A stretch of DNA of 55,208 nucleotides. It comes from Candidatus Thorarchaeota archaeon (lineage in GTDB: Archaea; Asgardarchaeota; Thorarchaeia; Thorarchaeales; Thorarchaeaceae). Below the pieces are notes generated by a model that ran no database searches, had not been told where the DNA came from, and was given only the letters and a program-made list of their open reading frames with translations. Position 1 is the stretch's first letter. Every line of letters starts with the position of its first letter. Below are positions 10,916 through 20,331 of the stretch, in pieces. Made by a program: the position numbers and the translations under genes. The DNA lies in the NCBI GenBank assembly GCA_029858305.1, contig JAOUFI010000009.1, forward strand, positions 1 through 55,208, given 5' to 3'.

Positions 10916-12289
10916 TCATTCACATTTCCGAAGCACCAAGACCCATTCTCCAATCATTCGCTCTTGGCGGGGTATCTTAATGAAATGGCGTATCAAGCGA
11001 GAGAAAAACATCCTTTCCAAAGAAAATCCAACATATTCTGTGGCAATCTGAGCTAGAATATCATGTGAATTAATTCGAAGGCCGCGAATGACATTGTTGC
11101 CAATTGCCAAGCAATATCTTCCGCCAGGTTTGAGGACTCGCAGAGTTTCTGATAGCTGTCTTTGCATATCAGAAAAGAATTTGAAAACAATATAGGACCT
11201 TCTTGGATCCTGTCTGTAGATTCGCTCTATTAAGGAATCCAACGTTGCTATGCCAAATGTTCTCAAATTTTCATATTCGTTTTTGTAAACAGTTTCAGTG
11301 CCAATATAGGTACGTTTGAGTTTTGATAATGGACCGTCACCTAGGAAACCAAGCCAATACATCTCAAGCTGATGAGTTCGGGGATAGTCTACAGCATTGA
11401 TGTATGGTGGTGAGGTTATTGCCAGATTGACCGTTTCACTAGCAAGTCCTGTATTCAATGCATTTGTTTCAGGAATAGAAACTTTTTGGAATTTAAGACC
11501 ATCACAGACATGTGCAAAGTCAGCCATGTTCCTAGATTGTTGTAATAGCACTTCTTTGAATCTTGAAAGAGTGTCACCAGGCGAGATATTCTTCACAACT
11601 TTTTTCCTGAGAACAGTTCTTGTGCAGTGAGGATCAGCGTTTGACATGTCACGGATTATCGAAGACATTATCACCCTGAAAAAGTCCTGAATGTCCTGGC
11701 AAGTTTCTGTAGGAAGAGATGAGGACACAATGTCAATACTATCATTGATTATAGCTAATTCTCTCAGAACAAAAGGGCGAAACCAATTATCACGATAGTG
11801 GAATTGAGGAATATTCGGCGAATACTCCGCAGAGCTGTCGAGTTTTTGAATTTGCATCACTAAAGAAGCCGCCGCCAATTGCAGAGAGCTGGGATTAAGA
11901 GGCGTTGTTTTCACTTTGGTCAAGAGGCGTGCTATTGGATCGATGTCAATCCCAATGCATTTCCTATTGTTCAACAAACCTTCAAGTATGACTGTACCAC
12001 TACCGCACATCGGATCAAGAACAACATCGCCCTCCACAGAGAGCTTACGAATTAGATATCGCGGAAGTTCAGGAAAGAACTTGGCAGGGAATTTATGAAT
12101 TCCGTGGGTAAGGTACGATTGATCCCTACTAACTATTAGTATACTTGATCTATCAGCTATCTCAACGCTTGTATCAATATCTCCTATGACTTCCAAGTGG
12201 TCTACAGAGTCTTGAGATACATCCACGGATTCCGTGTCCGAAACTCGATTAGTCACTGGTAAACCAACTCCTAGTAAGGTACCTTCCAA
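10916..12289 (-). CDS. DNA methyltransferase, N4-cytosine/N6-adenine type, orphan
   Basis: The 457-residue product has the two hallmark motifs of amino-methyltransferases: DPMCGSGT at residues 92-99 (SAM-binding motif I) and TSPPY near residue 290 (catalytic motif IV). The segment GIHKFPAKFFPE before motif I is typical of this family of DNA modification methylases. Motif I precedes motif IV, as in alpha-type enzymes. The start is a TTG at 12289; no ATG occurs before motif I, so the exact start is uncertain. There is no restriction endonuclease or specificity subunit next to it, so I infer a solitary methylase. A related THUMP-less RNA methylase cannot be fully excluded, but the SPPY motif favours DNA. 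Confidence 0.75.
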   Translation of the reverse strand: MEGTLLGVGLPVTNRVSDTESVDVSQDSVDHLEVIGDIDTSVEIADRSSILIVSRDQSYLTHGIHKFPAKFFPELPRYLIRKLSVEGDVVLDPMCGSGTVILEGLLNNRKCIGIDIDPIARLLTKVKTTPLNPSSLQLAAASLVMQIQKLDSSAEYSPNIPQFHYRDNWFRPFVLRELAIINDSIDIVSSSLPTETCQDIQDFFRVIMSSIIRDMSNADPHCTRTVLRKKVVKNISPGDTLSRFKEVLLQQSRNMADFAHVCDGLKFQKVSIPETNALNTGLASETVNLAITSPPYINAVDYPRTHQLEMYWLGFLGDGPLSKLKRTYIGTETVYKNEYENLRTFGIATLDSLIERIYRQDPRRSYIVFKFFSDMQRQLSETLRVLKPGGRYCLAIGNNVIRGLRINSHDILAQIATEYVGFSLERMFFSRLIRHFIKIPRQERMIGEWVLVLRKCE

Positions 12290-12508
12290 AAAATGAAGTC
12301 GAATGTAGATAATAAGCTCGCCGCTTGCGTCTAGAACTGTTATAGTGAACTATTACGAATATAAGATACATTAACGGCATAAGTATTAGCAGATATCACA
12401 AAATATCGATAGTCCTAAATACTTCCTCGTGTCCAATAATTAACGATTCTTAACAACTGCACGTTAAATGATGCGCCAGTGATATTTGAGTTGATAGAGT
12501 AATGATTC

Positions 12509-12531
12509 CATCAATCACTTGATGATTGATG
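12509..12531. repeat. Perfect 9-bp inverted repeat upstream of small membrane protein gene
   Basis: CATCAATCA and TGATTGATG are exact complements separated by CTTGA, about 85 bp before the ATG of the next gene. It lies in promoter territory, so an operator or a leader hairpin is possible. No regulator can be named. Confidence 0.4.
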
Positions 12532-12595
12532 CCTTGTAACTCCTTTAATTCATGTCACAAACCGTATCATTTCATTGCTGATTGTGAGTCTCACT

Positions 12596-12605
12596 TGAGA
12601 GGAGA
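12596..12605 (+). promoter_or_regulatory. Strong Shine-Dalgarno site
   Basis: GAGAGGAGAT sits 9 bases before the ATG at 12615 and closely matches the anti-Shine-Dalgarno of archaeal 16S rRNA. It fixes the start of the small membrane protein and shows that this mRNA is leadered. Confidence 0.65.
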
Positions 12606-12614
12606 TAAAACGAA

Positions 12615-12941
12615 ATGTCAGATATGAAGAAACTCGGTGACTTACTTATCCTACTAGGTGGTATTGTCGGTCTGATTGAGGGAATACTGATTACACTCGG
12701 TTTGTCCTATCTTGCGTTCCTACCAACTGTTGCTTGGGGTCTTGGATGGATAACAGGAATCTTAGGTATCATATTCTCACTCATCGCGCTGGTGAACAGT
12801 GGTACGATTAAGATTAAGGCACTTGAATTTAGCAACAAGTGGCTAGTTGTGCTCATAATGGGTGTTCTCATGTACCTGTTTGCAAGCACACTAGGTGGAA
12901 TACTAGTTATCATTGGTTCTATTCTATTATTAATCAAATAG
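12615..12941 (+). CDS. Small four-helix membrane protein, unknown function
   Basis: The 108-residue product is almost entirely hydrophobic, with about four predicted membrane helices (residues roughly 8-30, 34-60, 74-90 and 92-107) joined by very short loops. A short polar loop (NSGTIKIKALEFSNK) lies between helices 2 and 3. The start is supported by a strong Shine-Dalgarno sequence. It is transcribed alone: a divergent methylase lies upstream, and a T-tailed hairpin lies between it and the convergent aminotransferase gene. I do not recognise a family. Confidence 0.7.
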   Translation: MSDMKKLGDLLILLGGIVGLIEGILITLGLSYLAFLPTVAWGLGWITGILGIIFSLIALVNSGTIKIKALEFSNKWLVVLIMGVLMYLFASTLGGILVIIGSILLLIK

Positions 12942-12949
12942 AGGATGAT

Positions 12950-12992
12950 TGCTCAACATTGAAGTTACCTGTGTTGAGCAAATCCTTTTTTC
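12950..12992 (+). terminator. T-tailed hairpin terminator between convergent genes
   Basis: TTGCTCAACA (12950-12959) and TGTTGAGCAA (12973-12982) form a perfect 10-bp stem with a 13-nt loop. It is followed by a run of six T at 12987-12992, just after the small membrane protein's stop and before the convergent aminotransferase stop. Confidence 0.65.
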
Positions 12993-12999
12993 TCTGAAA

Positions 13000-14346
13000 T
13001 TAAATTTCCTCAGCAATAGCCTTGTCCAATCGTTCTGCCACATCATCTATATTTTCCTTTGTTATAATATAGCTAGGAGTCATACGAATGACATTCTGAC
13101 CAGCTCCCAGCATCCAGAGATGTTGCTTCTGGACCGCATTTTTCACAATACTATCTCTCAATTTTCGAGCTTTTTCTTTGGTCTTCCTATCCTTCACAAT
13201 CTCCATGCCAACCATGAGACCCAAACCACGAACATCTCCGACCACTTCGTATTTTTCCTTCAATTCATTAAGACGTCTCATAAGATAATTACCGTTCTCT
13301 ATGTTCTTCCTCAGGAAATCTCCATCTTCCATGTGTTTGAGTATCCATAGTGAAAAGAGAGACATTTTGGGTTCAGCAGAAAAAGTTTCAGAATGACGAG
13401 AACCGCCTGTGAACATAGGAGCAGGACCAATAGATGCACCCATTGGGTACCCACCTCCAATTGCTTTGCCCATTGAGATATAATCGGGGATTACGTCATG
13501 GTTCTCAATAGCACACCACTTTCCGGTTCTTCCCATCCCTGCTTGAACCTCGTCGGACATAAAATAGGCTCCAACCTCTTTTGTGAGATTATAGATGCCT
13601 TTTACTGCCTTGGTAGGGGGGACAATAAGGCCACCCTCACCACAAAGTGGTTCCATTACTGTGGCTGCAACATCGTTGCCTTCGACTTCTAGTGCATAGC
13701 GTAACGCCTCGACACATTCAATGCTGCAGTCTTCCTCTGTCGTGCCATAAGGGCAACGATAGCAATACGGATAGAAGACACGAATCACATCAACACCCTG
13801 GGGGAAACCAGACTTATGTTTAGAATTCGAAGCGGTTAGAGAAAGCGCATAGCCAGTTCGACCATGAAATGCTGGTCGAAAGGCAACGAACCGTCGTCGA
13901 CCAGAGAGATCCATTGCAGACTTCATACAACCTTCTACAGCTCTACCACCCGAAGTTGTGAAAACAACTCGTTTCTTGTGATTTCCAGGAGTGATACCCG
14001 CAACACGCTCTCCAAGAAGTGTTTGGGGAATTGCATCAAAATCCTGTCCAGGAAGTTCATTTATGACATCCATGATGCTGGCTTCAAAATCGACAAAGGG
14101 CTTATACCTTAGTCCAAAAGCACGAACAGCCACACCGCCAGTCACATCTAAGTATTCAGTGCCCTCAATGTCAAAGATACGGACACCTTCTCCAATAGTA
14201 TGGTCTAAACAACCGTATACATCTCTATCTTGGGTCGTCAATGCTAAAGCATCAGCAGCACGTTTCTTCCAGTAGTCATTTGTTAAATCTTGTTTACGGA
14301 TATCAAATCCCAATTCATTGAGAATCTTGATGTGTCTCTCGTCCAT
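13000..14346 (-). CDS. Class III pyridoxal-phosphate aminotransferase / amino-acid racemase-like
   Basis: The 448-residue protein is a full-length class III (ornithine/GABA-type) aminotransferase. The PLP lysine is K294 in the SMGKAIGGGYP motif, and the conserved aspartate is in SDEVQAGMGRTGKW (D265). The phosphate-binding region reads FTTSGGRAVEG. A Cys cluster, YPYCYRCPYG then C207 and C211, is typical of an archaeal subgroup. That subgroup includes the Pyrococcus ornithine aminotransferase and broad-specificity amino-acid racemase. The substrate therefore cannot be settled from sequence: ornithine, 4-aminobutyrate or a racemase role are all possible. The gene runs 84 bp ahead of a small membrane-protein gene on the same strand. 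Confidence 0.85.
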   Translation of the reverse strand: MDERHIKILNELGFDIRKQDLTNDYWKKRAADALALTTQDRDVYGCLDHTIGEGVRIFDIEGTEYLDVTGGVAVRAFGLRYKPFVDFEASIMDVINELPGQDFDAIPQTLLGERVAGITPGNHKKRVVFTTSGGRAVEGCMKSAMDLSGRRRFVAFRPAFHGRTGYALSLTASNSKHKSGFPQGVDVIRVFYPYCYRCPYGTTEEDCSIECVEALRYALEVEGNDVAATVMEPLCGEGGLIVPPTKAVKGIYNLTKEVGAYFMSDEVQAGMGRTGKWCAIENHDVIPDYISMGKAIGGGYPMGASIGPAPMFTGGSRHSETFSAEPKMSLFSLWILKHMEDGDFLRKNIENGNYLMRRLNELKEKYEVVGDVRGLGLMVGMEIVKDRKTKEKARKLRDSIVKNAVQKQHLWMLGAGQNVIRMTPSYIITKENIDDVAERLDKAIAEEI

Positions 14347-14430
14347 AGCGATACTGTCCTTTGATTGACAGACTTGGGAGAGATATCACTCTATTATCTA
14401 ATTTCCTATACAGACATCTTATTTTGAGGC

Positions 14431-14808
14431 TCAAGATCTCGCAACGATGAGGATACCGGCAAGTAATATCATAAATCCAGCAAGAGTATCAAGGCTCTGT
14501 AGCCATGCGATTGGATCCAGTGTAATTCCTGGCCAAGATGCAATTAAGATGGCAATGAAGCCGAGCAATGCCAGAAGAAGCCCGGATCTATTTAATTTCC
14601 AATGAGTAAACCCACATGCATCAAATGCTAATGCGACAACTAGGATAAGTACAACGCCAAGCACTATTTGCATTAGACCTTCCATAGTTCCTGGTCCGGG
14701 TGAATTTACGTTATTTATGATTCTCTGCAATGCATACAGAATGAGCACTATACCGCCCAAGACTGTATAGCCTTGTGCAGCACCTTCTGCTTTACAACCC
14801 AATTTCAT
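14431..14808 (-). CDS. Small membrane protein, unknown function
   Basis: The 125-residue product has about four hydrophobic helices (residues roughly 13-32, 42-62, 72-92 and 104-122) and a short N-terminal polar segment, MKLGCKAEGAAQG. It lies upstream of the aminotransferase on the same strand and divergent from the zinc-ribbon gene, with a 100-bp shared promoter region. I recognise no family. The general layout resembles the 108-residue protein at 12615, but I see no convincing sequence match. Confidence 0.65.
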   Translation of the reverse strand: MKLGCKAEGAAQGYTVLGGIVLILYALQRIINNVNSPGPGTMEGLMQIVLGVVLILVVALAFDACGFTHWKLNRSGLLLALLGFIAILIASWPGITLDPIAWLQSLDTLAGFMILLAGILIVARS

Positions 14809-14908
14809 TCTACCTCCAGGGAATCTCGCGTTCCCATTCCTATAACATCATGAACTCATAGATGTATTAAATGTCCCGAATTCATACAACTTGGGGTAAT
14901 ACATACCA

Positions 14909-15814
14909 TTGTATTGTTCAGAGGATATCCTCGTATGGCAGCAATCAAGTCATCTAGGGGTGACAAAGACGAGATATCCAACATATGACGGGAATAAGGT
15001 CACGGAGAGACCTGTCAGACTTGACAAGACAGAAGGGCATGTGATAATTGAGGGGAGAACATATCCAGCAAAGGAGCTTGTTGAAGCTCTAGCTCAAAGC
15101 GGCTATGCTGAGATGAGGACTGTTGGTGACTCTATTGTTTTAGGTAACAAAAGGATAACACCCATTTTCAAATCAAGACAGGAACGAGCAATGGCATCCC
15201 TCTGCCATGGTAGTCTTGCCTATTGTTGCCCACTCTCAAAAAGATGCGCTGAACGAGATAGAGCCCTAGAGATTCTAGGTCTAGCACCAAGTGAATATGA
15301 AGATTTGAAAAAGAGTGAGCATTTCAAGTTTGTAGATGCAGCTAAAGGAATTGGATCCGAGGATCCTCAATGGACAACACAGATTTCAAGAGAGCGAGTT
15401 GCTAATAGACCTGCAGTAGATCCTGGGTACGGTTCTGAGGACTACAGGCGTGATTTCGAGGCTCTTGATAAAGCAATGAGTTCAGAGCCCGAACGATTTG
15501 ATGGACGGCTCTCGACATGGCAAGATTCTCATGATGATAGACGAACACCACAGTATCGAGAGCGTGAGAGTAGAGATATCTATGCAGACCTACAGGGAGC
15601 TGTTCCAGCAGAGAACGACCCCAGTTGCAGTGCCTGTAATGTTCAGAGAGATGAAAATGTAGAGGGAATCGGAGCTCTATTCACTCAAGGAGAATTGAGT
15701 CCATTCTTAGATGATGCCCGAAAAGAAAGCCAGGAGCAGACTTTTTGTTTTTCCTGTGGACGTAATGTCAGAATGAGCAATAGGGTCTGCCCATACTGTG
15801 GTGCACGCCTATAG
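14909..15814 (+). CDS. Conserved hypothetical with N-terminal Cys motif and C-terminal zinc ribbon
   Basis: The 301-residue reading frame starts at a TTG; a GTG about 18 codons in is an alternative. A mid-N-terminal Cys cluster, CHGSLAYCCPLSKRC followed by AERDRALEILGL, looks like a metal or Fe-S site. The middle (residues about 150-250) is charged and low in hydrophobics, probably disordered. A C-x2-C pair (CSAC, near 240) is followed by a C-terminal zinc ribbon with CFSCG and CPYCG. There is no signal peptide or membrane helix, so I place it in the cytoplasm. The function is unknown; a nucleic-acid or protein adaptor role is only inference. Confidence 0.65.
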   Translation: MYCSEDILVWQQSSHLGVTKTRYPTYDGNKVTERPVRLDKTEGHVIIEGRTYPAKELVEALAQSGYAEMRTVGDSIVLGNKRITPIFKSRQERAMASLCHGSLAYCCPLSKRCAERDRALEILGLAPSEYEDLKKSEHFKFVDAAKGIGSEDPQWTTQISRERVANRPAVDPGYGSEDYRRDFEALDKAMSSEPERFDGRLSTWQDSHDDRRTPQYRERESRDIYADLQGAVPAENDPSCSACNVQRDENVEGIGALFTQGELSPFLDDARKESQEQTFCFSCGRNVRMSNRVCPYCGARL

Positions 15815-15827
15815 ACATGTATTTCTT

Positions 15828-16868
15828 CTAGTAGTTTCCTATGGCGCTTTCGCGTCTTCGAGAATAGTCAGAGGGGTAATGGAAAGTTGTTACTATTCTA
15901 TTAATTCCAACATCTTTTCCTAATGCCTTAAGCTCTTGCAGCTGTTCCAGAGTTGTTACGCCCCAGCGAAACAGGGATGCTCTCCCACCCCTTCTGGTAA
16001 ACTCATTGACAAAATACAGTGATTCTACAAGTTCGCTATAATCAGATGTGCCCTTTGTTGGTATCACGGGAGACCAAGGAAAGAGATTGATAAGGACATT
16101 CTTCGTAATCTCACCAATTTTAGCATAATCATAGCCATACTCATTTTTTGCGCCATCTGAAAGACCTGTTTCTGGGTCGAGGAGAACTTCAACTGATAGT
16201 TTGAGTGGATGCTCTCTGCCTGTCACATCATCCGAATCCACTGCAGCCTCCTTCAAAAAGGAAAGGCCTTCATGCACCTTTTCGCTCCTGAACTTATGCC
16301 ATTTCTCATGGTATTCAGGATTCTCGGAGATGTACTGATAGGATAATCGATTTGGTTCCTGATCGACCATAGGTGCAAATTCCTTTCGGCATCGGTCACA
16401 GAAACAAAACTGATCTCTGATGAAACCGGCTCCAAATAGGAGAATCTCATCAATTGGGTACGATCCAATCTCTTTTACAATCTCAGCTCCATACTGCCAG
16501 AACTCAGGACGATTAGGGCATATCTGGTGTTCCATCTTTGTGCCCTTGTCATTCATCGTCTGGTACTTGGGGTCTCGAGCAAACCAGCCATCAGTATACA
16601 AATCAACCCCAATCACACCTTTGATGTCTAAGGTATCGGTGAGCCGGACCCATTCTTCAAAGAAGGCAACATGCTGTTCTCTGACTGGAGCTGTTCGACT
16701 CGGGTATAATGCGTATCCATCAGGGCCCTTTCCAACTATTCCCACATCTTCCATGTATGAAGCATAGGTTGAGATGAAATCCTTGGCTGACATCTCTATA
16801 TCCTCGGGTTTGAACATAATCAACATCTTTTGCATGAAGAATTCGCGATAATTCAGTTTCATTATCAA
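15828..16868 (-). CDS. TIM-barrel, glycoside-hydrolase-like protein
   Basis: The 346-residue protein alternates beta strands and helices in the manner of a TIM barrel. Examples are GVIGVDLYTDGWFARD, EILLFGAGFIRDQFC and NVLINLFPWSPVIP. The motif FCFCDRCRKEF near the middle is typical of uncharacterised hydrolase-like TIM-barrel proteins, where a C-x-C-x2-C follows a strand that carries acidic residues. No secretion signal is visible, so a cytosolic enzyme is likely. The start at 16868 has another Met two codons later. It faces the zinc-ribbon gene end to end, with only 13 bp between the stops. The substrate is unknown. Confidence 0.6.
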   Translation of the reverse strand: MIMKLNYREFFMQKMLIMFKPEDIEMSAKDFISTYASYMEDVGIVGKGPDGYALYPSRTAPVREQHVAFFEEWVRLTDTLDIKGVIGVDLYTDGWFARDPKYQTMNDKGTKMEHQICPNRPEFWQYGAEIVKEIGSYPIDEILLFGAGFIRDQFCFCDRCRKEFAPMVDQEPNRLSYQYISENPEYHEKWHKFRSEKVHEGLSFLKEAAVDSDDVTGREHPLKLSVEVLLDPETGLSDGAKNEYGYDYAKIGEITKNVLINLFPWSPVIPTKGTSDYSELVESLYFVNEFTRRGGRASLFRWGVTTLEQLQELKALGKDVGINRIVTTFHYPSDYSRRRESAIGNY

Positions 16869-16970
16869 ATACCCCGTCGAAAGTACACTAAGTCAGGCTC
16901 TAGGTCCTTTTGCGAGTACCATGCCACGGCTATAAGAATTTCTTATTCAGACTCTACATCCATTATTCAA

Positions 16971-19802
16971 TTAGAAAAACTTGTCTAGGGTCGTAAAACC
17001 GAGAAACTCATTGAAGTCGAGACCCACGGAATCTAGAACTTGCTCGAAAACGCTCTTCAAAATATCAACATACACATCTTTGTCAATCCAATATGAGGTG
17101 TTTTTTGCAAGTTCCACAGGTAGGACTCCGCTTGGACCTTTTATCCTGATGAACTCAACAATTGTTCCAGGTAGTACTTTATTGGGGTCGTTCGTCTTTT
17201 CAACCAACATCTTTGCAGCACGGACATGTGGTGTATCTGTGGGGTACTCAGAAAGACGTTTTGTAAGCTGAATCCGAAAGGCAAGCTCTTCCGGGGAATA
17301 CTCCTTGGCTTTACCCTCCAATCTATCAATGACATGATTGACAATCTCACGGATACCCTCCTTTGCTGTTTCAAATCCCTCGGCATCGTCTACGCGACTA
17401 AGTACTTCAAGCATGTCTCTGAAAGCTTGTTGAGCATAGTCGGGAGTGTTCCTTTTCTTCCCACTAAGCCCCTTGACTTCGACCTTTCCATCAGTGTAAA
17501 CGCCAATGTAATTCTTCTTTCGATCAGATAGTGCAACATACTTGTAGGTCTTCTCAACTTCAAGGTCTATACCAAGAGCTTTTCCAGACCATTGAACGAG
17601 TTCCTTTTGTTGCTCTTTTGATGGATTATCTAGGAATACAGAATCAGTATCGCCATAAAGAACTCGGATTCCCATCTCCTCAGCTTTTGCCTTTGCTCGC
17701 TGGATTGCATCACGTCCGAATGCAGTGATACTTTCAGCAGCAGGCATGCAAAAGAGTTCAAAGTGCTTGGCGCCTGTAACACCATAAGAGGCATTTACAA
17801 ACACTTTCAACGCTTTTTCCACGACCGAGTACCAGTTTCTTGTGCGTTCATCTAACGCTCGATCCTTACTCTTCGGTTTGAACCATTTTACACGTGTATC
17901 ACGGAAAAAGCCGATAGTCTGACTAATCATGCCACGGCGTTTTTTGCATATCCAATGATCAGTTTCCGGAACCAGATTATCGCCCGCCGTTCGACATTCT
18001 TCATGAGGGCAGTCAATTGATTCATAGCTGATGTTGTGCGCTTTCATGATGGTTGGATATAGGCTAGCAAAATCCAGAACAGTTGCGTTGAAATGCACGC
18101 CTGCTACTGGTTCAATGACAATAGCACCCTTGAAAGCCTTCCCACCAATCATCGCTTCGGTTTGAGCATCGGCCTGTTTCATCGTATCGATATCCACGCG
18201 CCGTGGAATCAATTGCTCATTGGCTCTGTGTTCTTGTCTGAACAGAGACTGAATCCAGGATGAAATGTAAAACCGAGTGACTTCTCCCATGGACATTCTA
18301 GAAATACGCATGAGGAGGACAATGAGACGGAGGAGAAGGTTGTTCTCATAAGTGGTGAACCTAAGGACAAGATTTGCGTCCAGCCAACAATAATGGGCGA
18401 GCTCATTGTATGACAGTGCTGAGATATTATCACTTAGCTCGAGCTTGCGTTCACCAAGGATGCCCTCTGCGATGGTGTCCAGATTCTCTCGTTGATATGC
18501 GCCCGATAAAGCATAGATTTTGATGGAAGGATTAGTGAAGAACTTGTACATATCAACATGGATTCCACGTTTCAGGTCAGCCTGTTCCCTTCGCGGGTCT
18601 TGATTACCACGAATGACGATAGGGCAGTACTTGTCCATATCAATTCTCAAGTGCTTCGCACGATGGTAGAGATATTTTAAATCAAAAGAGTCACCCACAA
18701 ATGTCAAAACCACGGGATAGGTATCTATAATCTTGAAGGCTTCAACTAGCATCTCTGCCTCATCGTCAAAATAGATTATCTTAAGCTCTTTAGGAAAGTC
18801 TTTGCCTTTCTGACCTTCAACTGACCCAGCTCGTTTTAAGACAAAACATTGGTTGAGTCCTTCACTGTCAGACAGACCTATTGCAGTAACCGGATACTGT
18901 GACACACGAGCATCAGGAACTCGGTTGACCACAGGAGTGTAAACCTCAATATCAAGAGCAATTCGTTTGATGTCAGGGACTTCAGTGAAGAACATAGGAG
19001 AATAAGTGGAGATTATGGATTCAAGACCCTCTTCATCAGCAATTGTATTCTTGAAATCATCAAGAGTCTTTGTATCAACATCAGGAGGAACTGCAGTCAA
19101 GTTCCCTTTCTCAATTTTATACATGAGTCCGGGCACAAGATTTCTATCATATGTATAGCACAAGTGATAACGAATAGTAGCCTCCCAAGCATGACTTACA
19201 TCATTGGCGTCAACCAGTTTATTTCTCATTGCTGCAGCACCTCCACCTATACTCAGTGGATTATCACCAATGAGCTTCGTCATTGCTACCTGTTTGTCAT
19301 GCAAGAGATCGTGAAGCTGAACTGTCTCTGTTTTCACAAAGCCTGGATTGCTCTTCACTTTTGATTCAACCATCTGTGGAGGCCAATCAGTATAGAGGTA
19401 GGGTTTATGGCCAGTATTATCAATCCAGAAATAGACTTTCTTCGATTTTGGATCATAGAGTCGAGCAACCGCCTTATTCAATTGACCTGAGTAATCTATG
19501 GAGAGGAGAAATGAGGGAGAGAGGTTCTTAGGAGTCTCTCTCTCACCAATTGGGATTTGAAGTACAGGCTCTTCGATCTCTCCATCATCAACAAGTTCAT
19601 CTTCATCTTCGTTTGTGGGTTGAGAGTCACCTATCGGCTCGGGTGGATTTGGAGCGTTAGTTTGCTTCGGAACTGTATTTTTCCTTTCTCGGACTGCATC
19701 GATGGTAGGTGCTGGTACAGGTACAACTTCCTCATCTCCGAAGAAGTCTTCTAATGAAGATTGATTTTCATCTGCAGATTTCTCGTCCTTCACCAAATTC
19801 AT
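16971..19802 (-). CDS. polB: Family B replicative DNA polymerase, PolB1 type
   Basis: I chose the ATG at 19802 (943 residues) because the longer frame runs into the divergent gene and adds no conserved sequence. Exonuclease motif I, DIEVYTP, is near residue 282. Polymerase motifs A (DFASLYPTI, about 576), B (KVFVNASYGVTG, about 664) and C (YGDTDSV, about 715) are all intact. The N-terminal domain, with NTGHKPYL and IALDIEVYTP, matches the Sulfolobus Dpo1/PolB1 lineage rather than euryarchaeal PolB. QSSLEDFF near residue 13 is a textbook PCNA-interacting box, and TTLDKFF at the extreme C-terminus resembles a second one. The role is DNA synthesis with 3'-5' proofreading. It has its own promoter region shared with the PPC-domain gene. 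Confidence 0.95.
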   Translation of the reverse strand: MNLVKDEKSADENQSSLEDFFGDEEVVPVPAPTIDAVRERKNTVPKQTNAPNPPEPIGDSQPTNEDEDELVDDGEIEEPVLQIPIGERETPKNLSPSFLLSIDYSGQLNKAVARLYDPKSKKVYFWIDNTGHKPYLYTDWPPQMVESKVKSNPGFVKTETVQLHDLLHDKQVAMTKLIGDNPLSIGGGAAAMRNKLVDANDVSHAWEATIRYHLCYTYDRNLVPGLMYKIEKGNLTAVPPDVDTKTLDDFKNTIADEEGLESIISTYSPMFFTEVPDIKRIALDIEVYTPVVNRVPDARVSQYPVTAIGLSDSEGLNQCFVLKRAGSVEGQKGKDFPKELKIIYFDDEAEMLVEAFKIIDTYPVVLTFVGDSFDLKYLYHRAKHLRIDMDKYCPIVIRGNQDPRREQADLKRGIHVDMYKFFTNPSIKIYALSGAYQRENLDTIAEGILGERKLELSDNISALSYNELAHYCWLDANLVLRFTTYENNLLLRLIVLLMRISRMSMGEVTRFYISSWIQSLFRQEHRANEQLIPRRVDIDTMKQADAQTEAMIGGKAFKGAIVIEPVAGVHFNATVLDFASLYPTIMKAHNISYESIDCPHEECRTAGDNLVPETDHWICKKRRGMISQTIGFFRDTRVKWFKPKSKDRALDERTRNWYSVVEKALKVFVNASYGVTGAKHFELFCMPAAESITAFGRDAIQRAKAKAEEMGIRVLYGDTDSVFLDNPSKEQQKELVQWSGKALGIDLEVEKTYKYVALSDRKKNYIGVYTDGKVEVKGLSGKKRNTPDYAQQAFRDMLEVLSRVDDAEGFETAKEGIREIVNHVIDRLEGKAKEYSPEELAFRIQLTKRLSEYPTDTPHVRAAKMLVEKTNDPNKVLPGTIVEFIRIKGPSGVLPVELAKNTSYWIDKDVYVDILKSVFEQVLDSVGLDFNEFLGFTTLDKFF

Positions 19803-19899
19803 CCACAGATTTAGTTGAATGAACTTTACTGATAAGCACTTCCCAATTAGCTCGTGACCCTCCGTGGACTTCATTAATGGCCGATGTTTATTTCCAGAC

Positions 19900-20331
19900 A
19901 TGACAGGAGTACAGGTAACCAAGACAACAGGAAGAGTGGTGATAGCACGGCTCAAGCCTGGAAACGATATTCTTCATTCAATAGAAAAAATAGCTACTGA
20001 GAATAAGATTCAATCAGGTCAGCTCAGTATGATTGGTGCTGTTTCTGGAGTTCATCTTGGATACTTCGATAGAGAAGAGAAGGTCTACAAGGACTTCAGA
20101 ATTGAAGAAGATCTTGAGATTGTTTCAGGCATTGGCAATATCACCAAATATGATAACAATTATGTGATTCATGCCCATTTAGTAGCAGCAGACCAGACAG
20201 GTAGATGCTATGGAGGACACCTACTTGAGGGATGTGAGGTGTCAGTCACCATTGAACTTATCATCATAGAAATCCCTGAGTTATTGCGTGCAACTGATGA
20301 GGCAACTGGCCTTAAGTTGCTTAACATCTAG
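19900..20331 (+). CDS. PPC/DUF296 domain protein
   Basis: The 143-residue product is a single PPC (plant and prokaryote conserved, DUF296) domain. It begins with GRVVIARLKPGNDI and ends with the conserved histidine-rich core IHAHLVAAD and GGHLLEGCEV. The H-x-H and the later histidine are the usual metal-site residues, and all are present. I chose the ATG at 19900 because homology begins just after it and a TATA-like TTCATTAA lies about 28 bp upstream. The family is small, trimeric and of unclear biochemical role in archaea. Its stop overlaps the HIT gene's stop by 4 bp, tail to tail. Confidence 0.85.
   Translation: MTGVQVTKTTGRVVIARLKPGNDILHSIEKIATENKIQSGQLSMIGAVSGVHLGYFDREEKVYKDFRIEEDLEIVSGIGNITKYDNNYVIHAHLVAADQTGRCYGGHLLEGCEVSVTIELIIIEIPELLRATDEATGLKLLNI

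Larger units (their letters stand above)
12290..12614. other. Divergent intergenic region, 325 bp, no gene
   Basis: This AT-rich stretch separates the minus-strand methyltransferase from the plus-strand small membrane protein and must hold both promoters. On the minus strand CTTATATTCG near 12355-12364 is a plausible TATA element about 70 bp ahead of the methylase TTG. It also contains one perfect hairpin (listed separately). I see no ORF with coding character. Confidence 0.5.

Noticed and set aside
19803..19955. Longer start for the DNA polymerase
   Set aside because: It would overlap the divergent PPC gene's start and adds sequence with no resemblance to polymerases.
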